Source: Pseudocitrobacter faecalis (GTDB lineage Bacteria; Pseudomonadota; Gammaproteobacteria; Enterobacterales; Enterobacteriaceae). Taken from it: DNA of 64,000 nt. This document shows positions 20,282-29,032 of the stretch, piece by piece; positions within the stretch are counted from its first letter, which is position 1, and each line of letters begins with the position of its first letter. The notes under the pieces were generated by a model. The model had not been told where the DNA came from. It ran no database searches and saw nothing but the letters and a program-made list of their open reading frames with translations. Location: assembly GCA_003315335.1 (NCBI GenBank), contig QNRL01000011.1:91128-155127 (forward strand), in the 5' to 3' direction. The translations under genes and the position numbers were made by a program.

Positions 20282-21338
20282 GGTTCTGCTCCTGTTGCAG
20301 ACGTTTGAGTAGCTCCAGTTCGGCCTGGAAATCGACGTAGTGCGGGAGTTTGAGGTGCGAGACAAAGCCTGCGGCTTCGACGTTGTCGGCATGCGCCAGC
20401 ACGAACTCTTCATCCTGCGCCGGGCCTGTGGGGTACTCGCCGTACTCCGGCGCTTGCAGAGCGCGGTCAACCAGCGCCATCGCCATCGCTTTGCGCTCGC
20501 TCATGCCGAACACCAGCCCGTAGCCGCGCGTGAAGTGCGGCGGTTCATCTGGCGGGTCGATAAAACCGTTGACCATTTCACACTCGGTCATCAGCAGTTC
20601 ACCGACGTTCACCGCAAATCCCAGCTCTTCCGGCACAATAGAGACGTCGATATAGCCACTGCGAATTTCGCCTGCGAACGGGTGATTGCGCCCGTAACCG
20701 CGCTGGGTGGAGTAGGCCAACGCCAGCAAATAGCCCTCGTCGCCGCGCATTAACTGCTGCAAACGGGAGGAGCGTGAGCAGGGGTAAACCGGTGGCGTGC
20801 GGGTGATGTCATCCGGCTGAGCGCCATTATCCTCTTCAAACTTCGCCAGCCCCTGACGTGCCAGCAGGCTGAAGACGTGCGGCGACGGTTGCTGTTCGCT
20901 GTCGGCGGTGGTCAGCGTCGGCGCTTCGCCATTTGCCAGCAGGGTGAAATCGAGCAGGCGATGGGTGTAGTCGTAGGTTGGGCCAAGCAGCTGGCCGCCG
21001 GGAATGTCTTTATAAACCGCCGAAATACGGCGTTCGAGACGCATCTCCGTGGTGTCGAGCGGCTCGCTCACCGCCAGCTTCGCCAGCGTCGTGCGGTAGG
21101 CGCGTAGCAGGAAAATCGCTTCAACGTTATCGCCGCTGGCCTGTTTCAGCGCCAGTGCCGCCAGTTCGCGGTCGGCAATGCCACCTTCGGTCATCACGCG
21201 ATCCACCGCGAGGTTAAGCTGCTGTTCAATCTGGGCGACGCTCAGTTCAGGCAAATCAGTATCGCCCCGGCGTCGGCTCTCTTGCAGGGCGTGGGCGGCG
21301 TCGATCGCCTTTTCGCCCCCTTTCACGGCAACGTACAT
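20274..21338 (-). CDS. phnI: C-P lyase subunit PhnI
   Basis: Nucleosidase-type subunit that, with PhnG, H and L, transfers ribose triphosphate from ATP onto phosphonate, displacing adenine. 354 residues from [13 protein letters not shown]; the upstream in-frame extension lies inside phnH and is not coding. The start overlaps the phnH stop by one base (TGATG). Near-identical in length to E. coli PhnI. Confidence 0.97.
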   Translation of the reverse strand: MYVAVKGGEKAIDAAHALQESRRRGDTDLPELSVAQIEQQLNLAVDRVMTEGGIADRELAALALKQASGDNVEAIFLLRAYRTTLAKLAVSEPLDTTEMRLERRISAVYKDIPGGQLLGPTYDYTHRLLDFTLLANGEAPTLTTADSEQQPSPHVFSLLARQGLAKFEEDNGAQPDDITRTPPVYPCSRSSRLQQLMRGDEGYLLALAYSTQRGYGRNHPFAGEIRSGYIDVSIVPEELGFAVNVGELLMTECEMVNGFIDPPDEPPHFTRGYGLVFGMSERKAMAMALVDRALQAPEYGEYPTGPAQDEEFVLAHADNVEAAGFVSHLKLPHYVDFQAELELLKRLQQEQNHG

Positions 21339-21922
21339 CAGCATACCTCCACATGAGTGGTTCGCGGGATAGCCAGCAGGCGCTCGCCGCAGGTCAGAAT
21401 CAGGTCGATACCGAGCGGGAACGGATGTGGGCGCTCGGTGAGTTCGTGCAGAATGCACGCCGGTAGCTGCGGGGCGATCATCCGTTCTTCGGCAATACCC
21501 GCGCCGGTGAGGCGCAGCATGCGCCCACCGCTCAGGCTGGCGACCTGTAAAATCAGCGTCGCGCCCGATTCCGGCGCAACGGCGGTGCCGGTGGAAAGGG
21601 CGTTGAGCTGCTCGGGGGTAATCGCTTCATCCGTCACCGCGAAGGTCGCCTGTTCCGGTTGATTGACCAGCGGCGCGTTGGTATGAAAACGCAGGCTCTG
21701 GCTGACGATATCGTTACTTAGTGGCGCGGAAAGCCACACCGGCGTGTCGTTATCGGCCAGCGTCAGCAACACGCTGGTGGTGGCGATATTCAGCGGCTGC
21801 CAGCCGCGTTTGAGTTGATGCAGGGCGACAATCACGCCCGGCTCGCTCATCGCCTTTAACAGGCGACGAAAACTGTGCTGGGCATCCTGCACGGGAAGCA
21901 TAAAAGCGGTTTCCAGGGTCAT
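21338..21922 (-). CDS. phnH: C-P lyase subunit PhnH
   Basis: Core-complex subunit of 194 residues, required for the ribosylation step of phosphonate breakdown and structurally related to PLP-fold enzymes without the cofactor. Begins [19 protein letters not shown]. It overlaps phnG by four bases and phnI by one, in the tightly packed part of the operon. Confidence 0.96.
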   Translation of the reverse strand: MTLETAFMLPVQDAQHSFRRLLKAMSEPGVIVALHQLKRGWQPLNIATTSVLLTLADNDTPVWLSAPLSNDIVSQSLRFHTNAPLVNQPEQATFAVTDEAITPEQLNALSTGTAVAPESGATLILQVASLSGGRMLRLTGAGIAEERMIAPQLPACILHELTERPHPFPLGIDLILTCGERLLAIPRTTHVEVC

Positions 21923-22371
21923 GCGTTGTCTCCGCGAACCATCGTAAAGAAGTCGACCCGGCTGGCGTTCACTTCGGCCTGACGTGCGGCGATGCGTGCC
22001 ATACGGTCAGCGTCCAGCGGGGCAATAAGCGTTTCTGATAAGTTTTGAAAGTGGCGAGCTTGCTGCATCAGCGCGTCAATCAGCGCGCAGCGTTCGGCGT
22101 GCTGTTTATCACGCCCCAGCACCCAGCTGTAGCCGAGCGTGCCGTCAGTCAGGCGCACGGCGGCGCGGGTGAGCGTGGCGTCGCCGGCAAAAAAACGTTC
22201 ACCGGTGCCGCCCATCCGCGCCTGAATCTGCACCAGGCCCGTTTCGGCGGCGCGGATAACGTCATAGTCGGCGGTGATGTTCAGCGCCTTGAGGCGCGTT
22301 GCCAGTTCAGCCGGTTGGCTGTGCGCCAGTACGGACATCCAGTGCTGGCGGGTCGCGGTATCTGCGTGCAT
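21919..22371 (-). CDS. phnG: C-P lyase subunit PhnG
   Basis: Small core-complex subunit, 150 residues, that partners with PhnI in forming ribose 1-phosphonate triphosphate. The conserved segment [21 protein letters not shown] is visible. It directly abuts phnF and overlaps phnH by four bases. Confidence 0.96.
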   Translation of the reverse strand: MHADTATRQHWMSVLAHSQPAELATRLKALNITADYDVIRAAETGLVQIQARMGGTGERFFAGDATLTRAAVRLTDGTLGYSWVLGRDKQHAERCALIDALMQQARHFQNLSETLIAPLDADRMARIAARQAEVNASRVDFFTMVRGDNA

Positions 22372-23097
22372 TCAGTGCTCCATAGTGAATTCAATCATGT
22401 CGGCGCGGGTCAGGCTGACGGAGTACTCCGCCGGGCTGCTTTCACCGTCACGGTGGTTAAGGGTGCGCACGCACAGCAGCGGCGACAGATTCGGGATTTC
22501 AAGACGCTGGCACTCTTTGGCCTGGGCGCGGCGGGCACTGATCCGCGTCTGGCTGCGGCGCAGCGCAATCCCCGTTTGCTCGCGCAGAAAATCGTGCAGC
22601 GAGCCGCTGTCGAAGCGTTGCAGCGTCGGCCAGAGCGTGAGGTCTGCGAAGTAGTGGTCAATTAAACAGAGCGCGACGCCGTTGACCCGGCGCAGGGTGC
22701 GCAGGTGGATAACGTTCTCGCCTTCAGTGATCCCCAGCGCGTCAGCGACGTGACCAGACGCGGGGCGCAGCACCGACAGCAGTTTTTCGCTGGTGGGGTG
22801 GCTGCCCTGGTCCAGCAGGTTCTGGCTGAAACGCGCCTGGGCGTTGAGCGGGTAATCGAACGGGCGCATCAGCACCAGCACGCCGACGCCCTGACGGCGC
22901 TGTACCCAGCCTTTCTCCACCAGTTGGTCGATGGCGCGGCGCAGGGTGTGGCGATTTACCTCAAAGCGCGCCGCCAGTTGATGCTCGGCGGGAAGATAGT
23001 CGCCGCAGCGGTAGTGTTGACGAAGCTCCTGCTCAAGTTTTGCGGCTATCTCCTGATAGCGTGTTGGGTAGCTGGTCGGATGTGTAGACAAGTGCAT
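22372..23097 (-). CDS. phnF: GntR-family regulator PhnF
   Basis: HutC-subfamily GntR transcription regulator encoded inside the phn operon. 241 residues from MHLSTHPTSY, the E. coli length; an ATG three codons upstream is a possible alternative. The N-terminal winged helix-turn-helix shows YLPAEHQLAARFEVNRHTL (residues 37-55) and QRRQGVGVLV. The C-terminal UTRA-type domain would bind a small ligand. It is thought to modulate phn expression in addition to PhoB. Confidence 0.95.
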   Translation of the reverse strand: MHLSTHPTSYPTRYQEIAAKLEQELRQHYRCGDYLPAEHQLAARFEVNRHTLRRAIDQLVEKGWVQRRQGVGVLVLMRPFDYPLNAQARFSQNLLDQGSHPTSEKLLSVLRPASGHVADALGITEGENVIHLRTLRRVNGVALCLIDHYFADLTLWPTLQRFDSGSLHDFLREQTGIALRRSQTRISARRAQAKECQRLEIPNLSPLLCVRTLNHRDGESSPAEYSVSLTRADMIEFTMEH

Positions 23098-23117
23098 AGC
23101 TTTCAATGCCTCGCTAA

Positions 23118-23897
23118 TCAGATAAAGTGCTTACGCAACCGTTGAGAGAGGAAATCCAGCAGGCTGACCGTGACGATAATCAGCACCATCAGGGCGCAGG
23201 TTTGCTGGAACTGGAAACCGCGAATCGCTTCCCACAGGGTGACACCAATTCCGCCGGCGCCGACCATGCCGACGACGGTGGCGGAACGCACGTTAGATTC
23301 GAAGCGATAGAGGGAATAGGAAATCAGCAGCGGCATCACCTGTGGCAGCACGCCGTAGAGGATCTCTTCCAGCTTGTTGGCACCGGTTGCGCGAATGCCT
23401 TCCACCGGGCCGGGTTCAATGGCTTCCACCGCTTCGGAAAGCAGTTTGGAGAGCACGCCGGTGGTGTGGATAAACAGCGCCAGTACGCCAGCGAACGGGC
23501 CGAGGCCGACAGCGACCACGAACAGCATGGCGAAGACCATTTCATTAATGGCACGGCAGGCATCCATCAGGCGGCGAATGGGCTGGTACACCCACCACGG
23601 CACCAGGTTTTCGGCGCTCATCAGGCCGAAGGGGATGGAAAGCACCACCGCCAGCGCGGTGCCCCAGACAGCGATTTGCAGCGTGACGGCCATTTCGGAG
23701 AGGTAATCCTGCCACTGGCTGAAATCGGGCGGGAAGAAGTCGGCGGCGAAAGTCGCCATGTTGCCGCCGTCTTTAATCAGCGTGAGCGGGGCCATTTCCG
23801 CGCCTTGCCACGAGATGACCAGCACGGCAAGAACAACGGCCCAGCTGAAGAGCGAGAACCAGCTGCGCTTGGGTGGGGCGAGGGTGATGGTTTGCAT
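23118..23897 (-). CDS. phnE: Phosphonate ABC transporter permease PhnE (intact)
   Basis: Inner-membrane permease of the PhnCDE importer. 259 residues without interruption. E. coli K-12 carries a short duplication that frameshifts this gene and makes phosphonate use cryptic; no such defect is seen here. Several membrane helices and the EAA-type loop region ([20 protein letters not shown]), which contacts the ATPase PhnC, are visible. A repeat array lies between it and phnD. Confidence 0.96.
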   Translation of the reverse strand: MQTITLAPPKRSWFSLFSWAVVLAVLVISWQGAEMAPLTLIKDGGNMATFAADFFPPDFSQWQDYLSEMAVTLQIAVWGTALAVVLSIPFGLMSAENLVPWWVYQPIRRLMDACRAINEMVFAMLFVVAVGLGPFAGVLALFIHTTGVLSKLLSEAVEAIEPGPVEGIRATGANKLEEILYGVLPQVMPLLISYSLYRFESNVRSATVVGMVGAGGIGVTLWEAIRGFQFQQTCALMVLIIVTVSLLDFLSQRLRKHFI

Positions 23898-23919
23898 GTT
23901 TGGCTCCGTTTAATGTTTT

Positions 23920-24141
23920 CTCCCTCTCCCTGTGGGAGAGGGTCGGGGTGAGGGCATCAGTGTGCGCATTTCCCCCTCACCCTAACCCTCTCCCTCAAGG
24001 GAGAGGGGACCGATCGCGTTCGTTGCTAAATGTGGTGCCGGTTTTCTCCCTCTCCCTGTGAGAGAGGGCCGGGGTGAGGGCATCAGTGTGCGCATTTCCC
24101 CCTCGCCCTAACCCTCTCCCTCAAGGGAGAGGGGACCGATT
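23920..24141. repeat. Double array of GC-rich palindromic repeats between phnD and phnE
   Basis: Alternating outward and inward copies: GGTCGGGGTGAGGG, a spacer (CATCAGTGTGCGCATTTCCC), then CCCTCACCCTAACCC and hairpin cores, with the whole motif occurring nearly twice. Its position between the binding-protein gene and the permease gene resembles the REP elements that protect the highly expressed malE-type upstream cistron from 3' decay. Confidence 0.9.
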
Positions 24142-24148
24142 GAGCACA

Positions 24149-25165
24149 TTACTGCACCGCTTTACTCACTGAACTCATCGCGCTTAACGCGTTGTTCAGG
24201 CGGTCTAAATCATCCAGTTGCGCCTGAATCTCGGTGGTTTTCGCCAGTTTGTCCTGCTCATTCAGCCCTTTATTGCCTTTCACGCCCTGCATCTCTTTAA
24301 ACAGCGCGAGCTGGCGAATCGGTACCAGTTGCAGGTCGCTGGACGCGCGGAACGGTGCCCAGCCCAGACGCTCCAGTACGGCTTTCTCTTCCGGCGTTTT
24401 GCCGTAGTTCATAAAGAAGTCGTAGATCTTGTCTTTGGTGGTTTCGGAAAGATTTTTGCGCCAGACGATCGGATCGCCCGGGATCAGCGGCGACTTCCAG
24501 ATCACCTTCAGCTCTTTCAGCTTCTCAGGTGCGGAGGTTTTCAGCTTGTCGAGGTTTTCGGTGTTGTTGGTGGCGACATCCACCTGCTTGTTGGCGACGG
24601 CCAGCGCGTTGGTTTCATGCCCGGCGTTCACCGTGCGCTTGAAGTCGCTGGCGGAGATATTGTTTTTAGCGAAGACGTAGTAACCGGGGACGAGGAAGCC
24701 AGAGGTGGAGTTAGGATCGCCATTGCCGAAGGTGAGATCTTTACGCTTCGCCAGCAGATCGTTCAGATTGTTGATCGGGCTGTCTTTGTTGACGATCAGC
24801 ACGCTCCAGTAACCCGGCGATCCATCCGCCGCGACCGTCTGGGCGAAGACCTGGCCGTTGGCGCGATCCACTGCTTCCATTGCCGACAGGTTGCCGTACC
24901 AGGCGATATCCACTTTGTTGAAACGCATTCCCTGGATAATGCCCGCGTAGTCCGGGGCAAAGAAGGCGTTTACCTTCACGCCCAGCTTCTTCTCCATATC
25001 CTGCAAGAACGGCGTCCATTGCGGTTTCAGGTTTTGCTGTGATTCCGTTGAAATAATGCCGAAATTCAGCGCCTTTTCCTGCTCTTCGGCGTGCGCCGGG
25101 GTTAACAGGGTGCTGAGGCTGAACATGCTGGTGAAGGCCAGCGAGGCAATGATCTTCGCGTTCAT
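24149..25165 (-). CDS. phnD: Phosphonate-binding periplasmic protein PhnD
   Basis: Periplasmic binding protein of the phosphonate ABC importer. 338 residues with a signal peptide ending near LLTPAHA-EEQ. It contains LNFGIISTESQQNLKPQW and the ligand-site region GNGDPNSTSGFLVPGYYVF typical of the PhnD family. It lies 24 bases after phnC and before a repeat array and phnE. Confidence 0.97.
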   Translation of the reverse strand: MNAKIIASLAFTSMFSLSTLLTPAHAEEQEKALNFGIISTESQQNLKPQWTPFLQDMEKKLGVKVNAFFAPDYAGIIQGMRFNKVDIAWYGNLSAMEAVDRANGQVFAQTVAADGSPGYWSVLIVNKDSPINNLNDLLAKRKDLTFGNGDPNSTSGFLVPGYYVFAKNNISASDFKRTVNAGHETNALAVANKQVDVATNNTENLDKLKTSAPEKLKELKVIWKSPLIPGDPIVWRKNLSETTKDKIYDFFMNYGKTPEEKAVLERLGWAPFRASSDLQLVPIRQLALFKEMQGVKGNKGLNEQDKLAKTTEIQAQLDDLDRLNNALSAMSSVSKAVQ

Positions 25166-25189
25166 TCGTTTTCCTCAATGATGGGGATG

Positions 25190-25978
25190 TCAGGCAGCTT
25201 TCGCGTTTTCTTCGACGCGGTTGATGCTGCGGTAGAGATGGTCAAAACGTTCGTTATCAAACTGTTGGCTGCTACCGTCGTAGAAAACATGCCCCTGGCG
25301 CAGGGCGATGATGCGTTCGCAGTAGCGCAGGGCGTAATCCACCTGGTGCAGCGTGACGACCACGGTGATGCCGTCGTTCTGGTTGATGTCGCGCAGAGTG
25401 TCCATCACGATGCGGGCTGATTCCGGATCCAGCGAGGCGATCGGTTCGTCTGCCAGAATTACTTTCGCCTGCTGCATCAGCGCACGGGCAATCGCCACAC
25501 GCTGCTGCTGGCCACCGGAGAGCGTGGAAACGCGCTGATGGGCAAAGTGCACCATGCCTACGCGGGTTAGCGCCTGTAACGCCCGTTGTTTCTGCTCGCG
25601 GGTAAACCAGCTAAAACAGGTGCGCCAGAACGGCGTGCTGCCGAGCGCGCCAATCAGCACGTTTTCCAGTACGCTCAGGCGATTCACCAGATTGAATTGT
25701 TGAAAGATGTAGCCGGTATGGGCGCGGCTTTTGCGGATATCGCGCGCCAGACGGCCATTTTGCTGGACGGTGCGGCCCAGCAGTTCAACGCGACATTCCG
25801 GCTTTTTATCGCCGACAACCAGGCCGCTTAAGTGACGTAAAAGGGTGGATTTGCCGGAACCCGACGGCCCAAGCAGAGCCACCATTTCACCGTGATGAAT
25901 GTTCAGATCAACCGCGTGCAGCGCCTGATGCTGATGAAAGGTTTTGCTCAGTTGTTCGACGCGGATAATCGTTTGCAT
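25190..25978 (-). CDS. phnC: Phosphonate ABC transporter ATPase PhnC
   Basis: ATP-binding subunit of the phosphonate importer and first gene of the operon. 262 residues with Walker [10 protein letters not shown], signature [15 protein letters not shown] and Walker [22 protein letters not shown] ribosome-binding site stands just before the ATG, and a Pho box lies about 45-60 bases upstream. Confidence 0.97.
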   Translation of the reverse strand: MQTIIRVEQLSKTFHQHQALHAVDLNIHHGEMVALLGPSGSGKSTLLRHLSGLVVGDKKPECRVELLGRTVQQNGRLARDIRKSRAHTGYIFQQFNLVNRLSVLENVLIGALGSTPFWRTCFSWFTREQKQRALQALTRVGMVHFAHQRVSTLSGGQQQRVAIARALMQQAKVILADEPIASLDPESARIVMDTLRDINQNDGITVVVTLHQVDYALRYCERIIALRQGHVFYDGSSQQFDNERFDHLYRSINRVEENAKAA

Positions 25979-26020
25979 GCTGGAGCCTCCCTAAAAAAGT
26001 GGCTCCATCGTGGCGAATTA

Positions 26021-26040
26021 TTGTGACAGTTGGGTTAAGC
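26021..26040 (-). promoter_or_regulatory. Pho box of the phn operon
   Basis: On the minus strand the sequence CTTAACCCAACTGTCACA contains two seven-base PhoB half-sites (CTTAACC and CTGTCAC) spaced eleven bases start to start. It is followed by an AT-rich stretch and then the phnC ribosome-binding site. E. coli has a Pho box at the same place, so phosphate-starvation control through PhoBR is very likely. Confidence 0.8.
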
Positions 26041-26108
26041 GTGGGTGACGTGAAGATGAAGAGTTATGGTGAAAATGATGACAGCGGGAGGACGCGCCTC
26101 CCGCAGAG

Positions 26109-26549
26109 TTATCCGCCAGGCTGTTTGACGACGTTGATCATCCAGGGCAGGCCGTAGCGATCGGTGACTTTGCCGAAACCGTGCGCCCAGAATGTTTCCT
26201 GCCAGGCCATCTCAATCTGGCCTTCTGCGCCCAGGCTATCGAACCAGCGTTTTCCTTCGTTGACGTCCTGAGTATCCAGCACCAGCGTAAAGCCGCTGTA
26301 ACCGGTATTTCCGCTTTGCGCGCCGTCGCTCATCATGATGTCGCTTCCTGCGATTTTCAGGTTGGCGTGGGCGATGGCGTTTTCAGGGTAGGTCTGGCCG
26401 GAGGGGCAGCCGTCGCTGCTTTCCTGCGCATCTTTCGGCATTTCGCCAAAGGTGATTTTGTAGAGCAGTTCCGCACCCAGCGTCTGTTGATAGTAGGCGA
26501 TGGCATCGGCGCAGTTTCCGGCGAAAGCAATGTAGGGACTTAACGGCAT
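26109..26549 (-). CDS. yjdN: PhnB/YjdN glyoxalase-fold protein
   Basis: A 146-residue protein of the vicinal-oxygen-chelate (glyoxalase/bleomycin resistance) superfamily, PhnB type. It starts MPLSPYIAFAGNCADAIAYY and ends with GFGKVTDRYGLPWMINVV, both typical of this group. Despite the old name phnB it is not needed for phosphonate use in E. coli, and its substrate is unknown. It stands upstream of phnC on the same strand but beyond the Pho box, so it is a separate transcription unit. Confidence 0.92.
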   Translation of the reverse strand: MPLSPYIAFAGNCADAIAYYQQTLGAELLYKITFGEMPKDAQESSDGCPSGQTYPENAIAHANLKIAGSDIMMSDGAQSGNTGYSGFTLVLDTQDVNEGKRWFDSLGAEGQIEMAWQETFWAHGFGKVTDRYGLPWMINVVKQPGG

Positions 26550-26620
26550 AATCGTTACCTCAGGTAAGAAGAGCCCATTAAGTGTAGTTCGAATTTTGTA
26601 CAGATGAGGGGGCGGGAGGT

Positions 26621-26707
26621 TGTAGGCCTGATAAGACGCGTTAGCGTCGCATCAGGCATTTGGCACCGTTGCCGGATGCGGCGCGTGCGCCTTATCCGGC
26701 CTACCGA
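26621..26707. repeat. Classical REP pair (BIME)
   Basis: Two inverted REP units: TAGGCCTGATAAGACGCG...GCATCAGGCA and GCCGGATGCGGCG...CGCCTTATCCGGCCTAC. This is the standard enterobacterial REP sequence and differs from the GC-rich family found at 931, 4770, 14719, 18428 and 23920. It separates yjdM and yjdN. Confidence 0.92.
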
Positions 26708-26727
26708 TTGCGTGCCAACAGATAAAA

Positions 26728-27063
26728 TCAGTTCTTTTTAACGAACTCAGATTTCAACTTCATCGGGCCGAATCCGTCGATTTTGCAATCGATGTTGTGG
26801 TCACCTTCCACCAGGCGAATGTTTTTCACTTTGGTGCCGATCTTCAGCATCGAAGAGCTGCCTTTGACTTTCAGATCTTTCACCACGGTGACGCTGTCGC
26901 CGTCGGCCAGCAGGTTGCCGTTAGCATCTTTCACGATCAGCTCATCGCTATCCTGTGCAGGTTCAGCGTCGTTCCATTCGTGAGCGCATTCCGGGCAGAT
27001 GTACATGCCGTTATCTTCATAAGTGTATTCGGAATTGCATTTCGGGCAGTGGGGTAATGACAT
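26728..27063 (-). CDS. yjdM: Zinc-ribbon protein YjdM (PhnA)
   Basis: A 111-residue protein with an N-terminal zinc ribbon, CPKC...CPEC (residues 6-28), and a C-terminal small beta-barrel domain with [15 protein letters not shown]. The length equals E. coli YjdM, historically called PhnA though it is not a C-P lyase gene. The start MSLPHCPKC at 27061-27063 has an AGGAAAT ribosome-binding site. The cellular role is unclear. Confidence 0.93.
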   Translation of the reverse strand: MSLPHCPKCNSEYTYEDNGMYICPECAHEWNDAEPAQDSDELIVKDANGNLLADGDSVTVVKDLKVKGSSSMLKIGTKVKNIRLVEGDHNIDCKIDGFGPMKLKSEFVKKN

Positions 27064-27187
27064 GGGGATTTCCTCAAAAGTGCGAAAGGGCAATAAGCCC
27101 CTAAAAACCGGCATAATGCCGCAAACAGTCGCTAATGATAGCGCAAAACCACACTTTTGTCGGCGTTATTCCTGAAGGGGGAACAGA

Positions 27188-27206
27188 ACCCCCTCCGAAG
27201 AGGGGG
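27188..27206 (-). terminator. Terminator of kdgT with UUCG tetraloop
   Basis: On the minus strand CCCCCTC-TTCG-GAGGGGG is followed by TTCTGTT, ten bases beyond the kdgT stop. The C(UUCG)G tetraloop is exceptionally stable, and the arrangement fits an intrinsic terminator. Confidence 0.8.
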
Positions 27207-27215
27207 CGGGGGATG

Positions 27216-28217
27216 TTAGTGGTGAGCAGCCTGAGAGACACTGGCGGTGGCAGGGCTCTCCGTTGCGGGCACTTTTCCGAAACGTTTGGCGTACAACGCG
27301 GTGATAATTGGTACCAGAATCGCGGTGACGATGACGCTTGCTGCTACCAGCGCGGTGGCTGAGGCGGCAACCGGGGCAAACGACGGGTTAATCTGGGCGA
27401 TAATCACCGGGTTAGCGACTGCCGCTCCCGCTGCGGAGGAGGCCGCGACGCCCGCGGTACCATTACCGGCACCAATTACGCGGTCAGCAATAATCAGTGG
27501 GATACCGGTGATGATGATGACAGCAACACCCAGCGCAATACCCAGCAGGCCGGTGTCCATAATCACGTTCAGGTTGATGGTGTTACCCAGCGCGAAACCG
27601 AAGAACGGAATCAGTACCGGCGTGGCTTTGCTGAAGAAGGCGCGCAGGTCGTGGTCCAGGTTACCGAGCGTAAAGCCAATCAGGAATGGCAGCACCGCGC
27701 CGATGAAGTGGTGAGGCTCGAAAGAGGCCAGACCGGCAGAACCGAGAATAACCATGGTCATCAGCGGGCCAGATTCTAAAGACATCAGCACAAATGCGCC
27801 GGATTCTTCTTTCGTACCATATTGATTCATCAGGCTGGCATATAAGCCGCCGTTGGTCATATCCATGGCGGAAACGATGGCCAGCACGGAGAGACCTGCG
27901 AAGAAGCCGGTCTGGATACCGTTCTCCGGAATGAACATGGCTGCAATCAGCGCTACAATCCAGGCGACGCCAATTTTGGTCAGCACCAGCGTGCCGGATT
28001 TACGTAAAACCGTTCCGGTTGCGCGTAAATCGATTGAAGCGCCGATACAGAAGAACCAGACAGCCAGAATCGGCACCGTGCCGCCAATCATGCCTTTTGT
28101 GAATGAACCAAAGTATTCGCCGGTGTTAGGCGCAAAAGTGTTTAATACGGCACCTAGCAGTAAAGGGATCAGCATCATCCCGCCAGGGATTCTTTCCATT
28201 GTGGCTTTAATTTTCAT
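27216..28217 (-). CDS. kdgT: 2-keto-3-deoxygluconate permease KdgT
   Basis: Proton symporter importing 2-keto-3-deoxygluconate, the intermediate of pectin and hexuronate breakdown. 333 residues, about ten hydrophobic helices. Landmarks are [33 protein letters not shown] and [14 protein letters not shown], all characteristic of KdgT. E. coli kdgT is elsewhere (near sodA), so the location is different here. The C-terminal tail is Ala/Ser-rich and variable. A GAGGA ribosome-binding site precedes the ATG at 28215-28217. Confidence 0.9.
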   Translation of the reverse strand: MKIKATMERIPGGMMLIPLLLGAVLNTFAPNTGEYFGSFTKGMIGGTVPILAVWFFCIGASIDLRATGTVLRKSGTLVLTKIGVAWIVALIAAMFIPENGIQTGFFAGLSVLAIVSAMDMTNGGLYASLMNQYGTKEESGAFVLMSLESGPLMTMVILGSAGLASFEPHHFIGAVLPFLIGFTLGNLDHDLRAFFSKATPVLIPFFGFALGNTINLNVIMDTGLLGIALGVAVIIITGIPLIIADRVIGAGNGTAGVAASSAAGAAVANPVIIAQINPSFAPVAASATALVAASVIVTAILVPIITALYAKRFGKVPATESPATASVSQAAHH

Positions 28218-28421
28218 ATTGCATCCTCGCTTCTCATCTGAACAACGACGGAAGAGGTTAAGAATAATAATTTCAACCAGTTACCCGAATCAGTCCTTTC
28301 GGGTATCTCTGTCCATGCGGCCGGAACGCGGTGGGTACAACGAGGAAGACATTCTTCCTGAAAAGCCCCGTGGTGCTGTTCCTGAAACTATGATGCATTT
28401 GGTGGAATTATGATTCAATCA

Positions 28422-28441
28422 AAATAAAACAGTGTTTTAGT
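28422..28441. promoter_or_regulatory. Candidate KdgR operator upstream of kdgT
   Basis: Near-palindrome AAATAAAACAGTGTTTTAGT, with arms TAAAAC and GTTTTA, resembling the enterobacterial KdgR operator (AATGAAAC-type half-sites). It lies about 205 bases before the kdgT start. The match and the position support KdgR control of kdgT but were judged by eye only. Confidence 0.5.
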
Positions 28442-28639
28442 TATATCGATCACATATTTTGACGAAATCTAACCTACTGCGGAGTGCGCAAATTTTGCTG
28501 TGAAAACTTTGTGAATTTATATGATGAGATTTATCTTGCGAAAATAATAAAGCGGGTAATTGTTTCTCGGGTTATTTGACATTTTTGAGTGTGTTTTTGG
28601 TAACACACTGCGTCAGCGCGTTGACTCAAAAAACCATTA

Positions 28640-29032
28640 AGATTGAACTTATTTACGAATTTCGACTCAACTTAACAACAGCGTGCATTTATTTGCGAAG
28701 TTGATCACAAATTTAAACGCTGGTAGGGTAAAAGGCCTGAGTCCAGACCGGAACCAACATTCCGGGGATTTTTTAACCACCTGTATTTTGCCTGTACAGG
28801 CGTCAACAGGTTTGATTGCACCGGGAGCGATCGCCACGTCATGACGTGTAAAGCGACGCTGTCATCCCCAAATGCGCTCCCGCGCAAGGGGCGCGCTAGC
28901 AGTACAAGCAAACCTGCTACGCTTGATTAACAGGAGTCTGCATTTTCCCGACTCCTCCGTACACCATGCGAACAGTGCGCTGTTCGACTCCACAGGGTGT
29001 GCGTTAACGGCGACAGTAAACGAGGAATACCC
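28640..29032 (+). promoter_or_regulatory. proP promoter region and long structured leader
   Basis: The region upstream of proP contains GTTGATCACAAATTTAAAC (28696-28714), like the CRP-binding stretch reported at E. coli proP P1. Then come a hairpin with a U run (CCGGAA...TTCCGG followed by GATTTTTT, about 28759-28783) and a second hairpin AGGAGTC / GACTCCT (about 28932-28957). In E. coli proP has two promoters, P1 (CRP, osmotic) and P2 (RpoS, Fis), and its translation depends on the RNA chaperone ProQ. The paired stretches fit a structured 5' leader. Confidence 0.6.

Noticed and set aside
18428..24141. CRISPR array at the phn repeat arrays
   Set aside because: The repeats are long palindromes with near-identical spacers, no unique spacers and no cas genes; they are REP-like elements.
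28240..28420. Small gene or leader peptide upstream of kdgT
   Set aside because: Short frames are visible but none has a ribosome-binding site plus protein-like composition; left unannotated.
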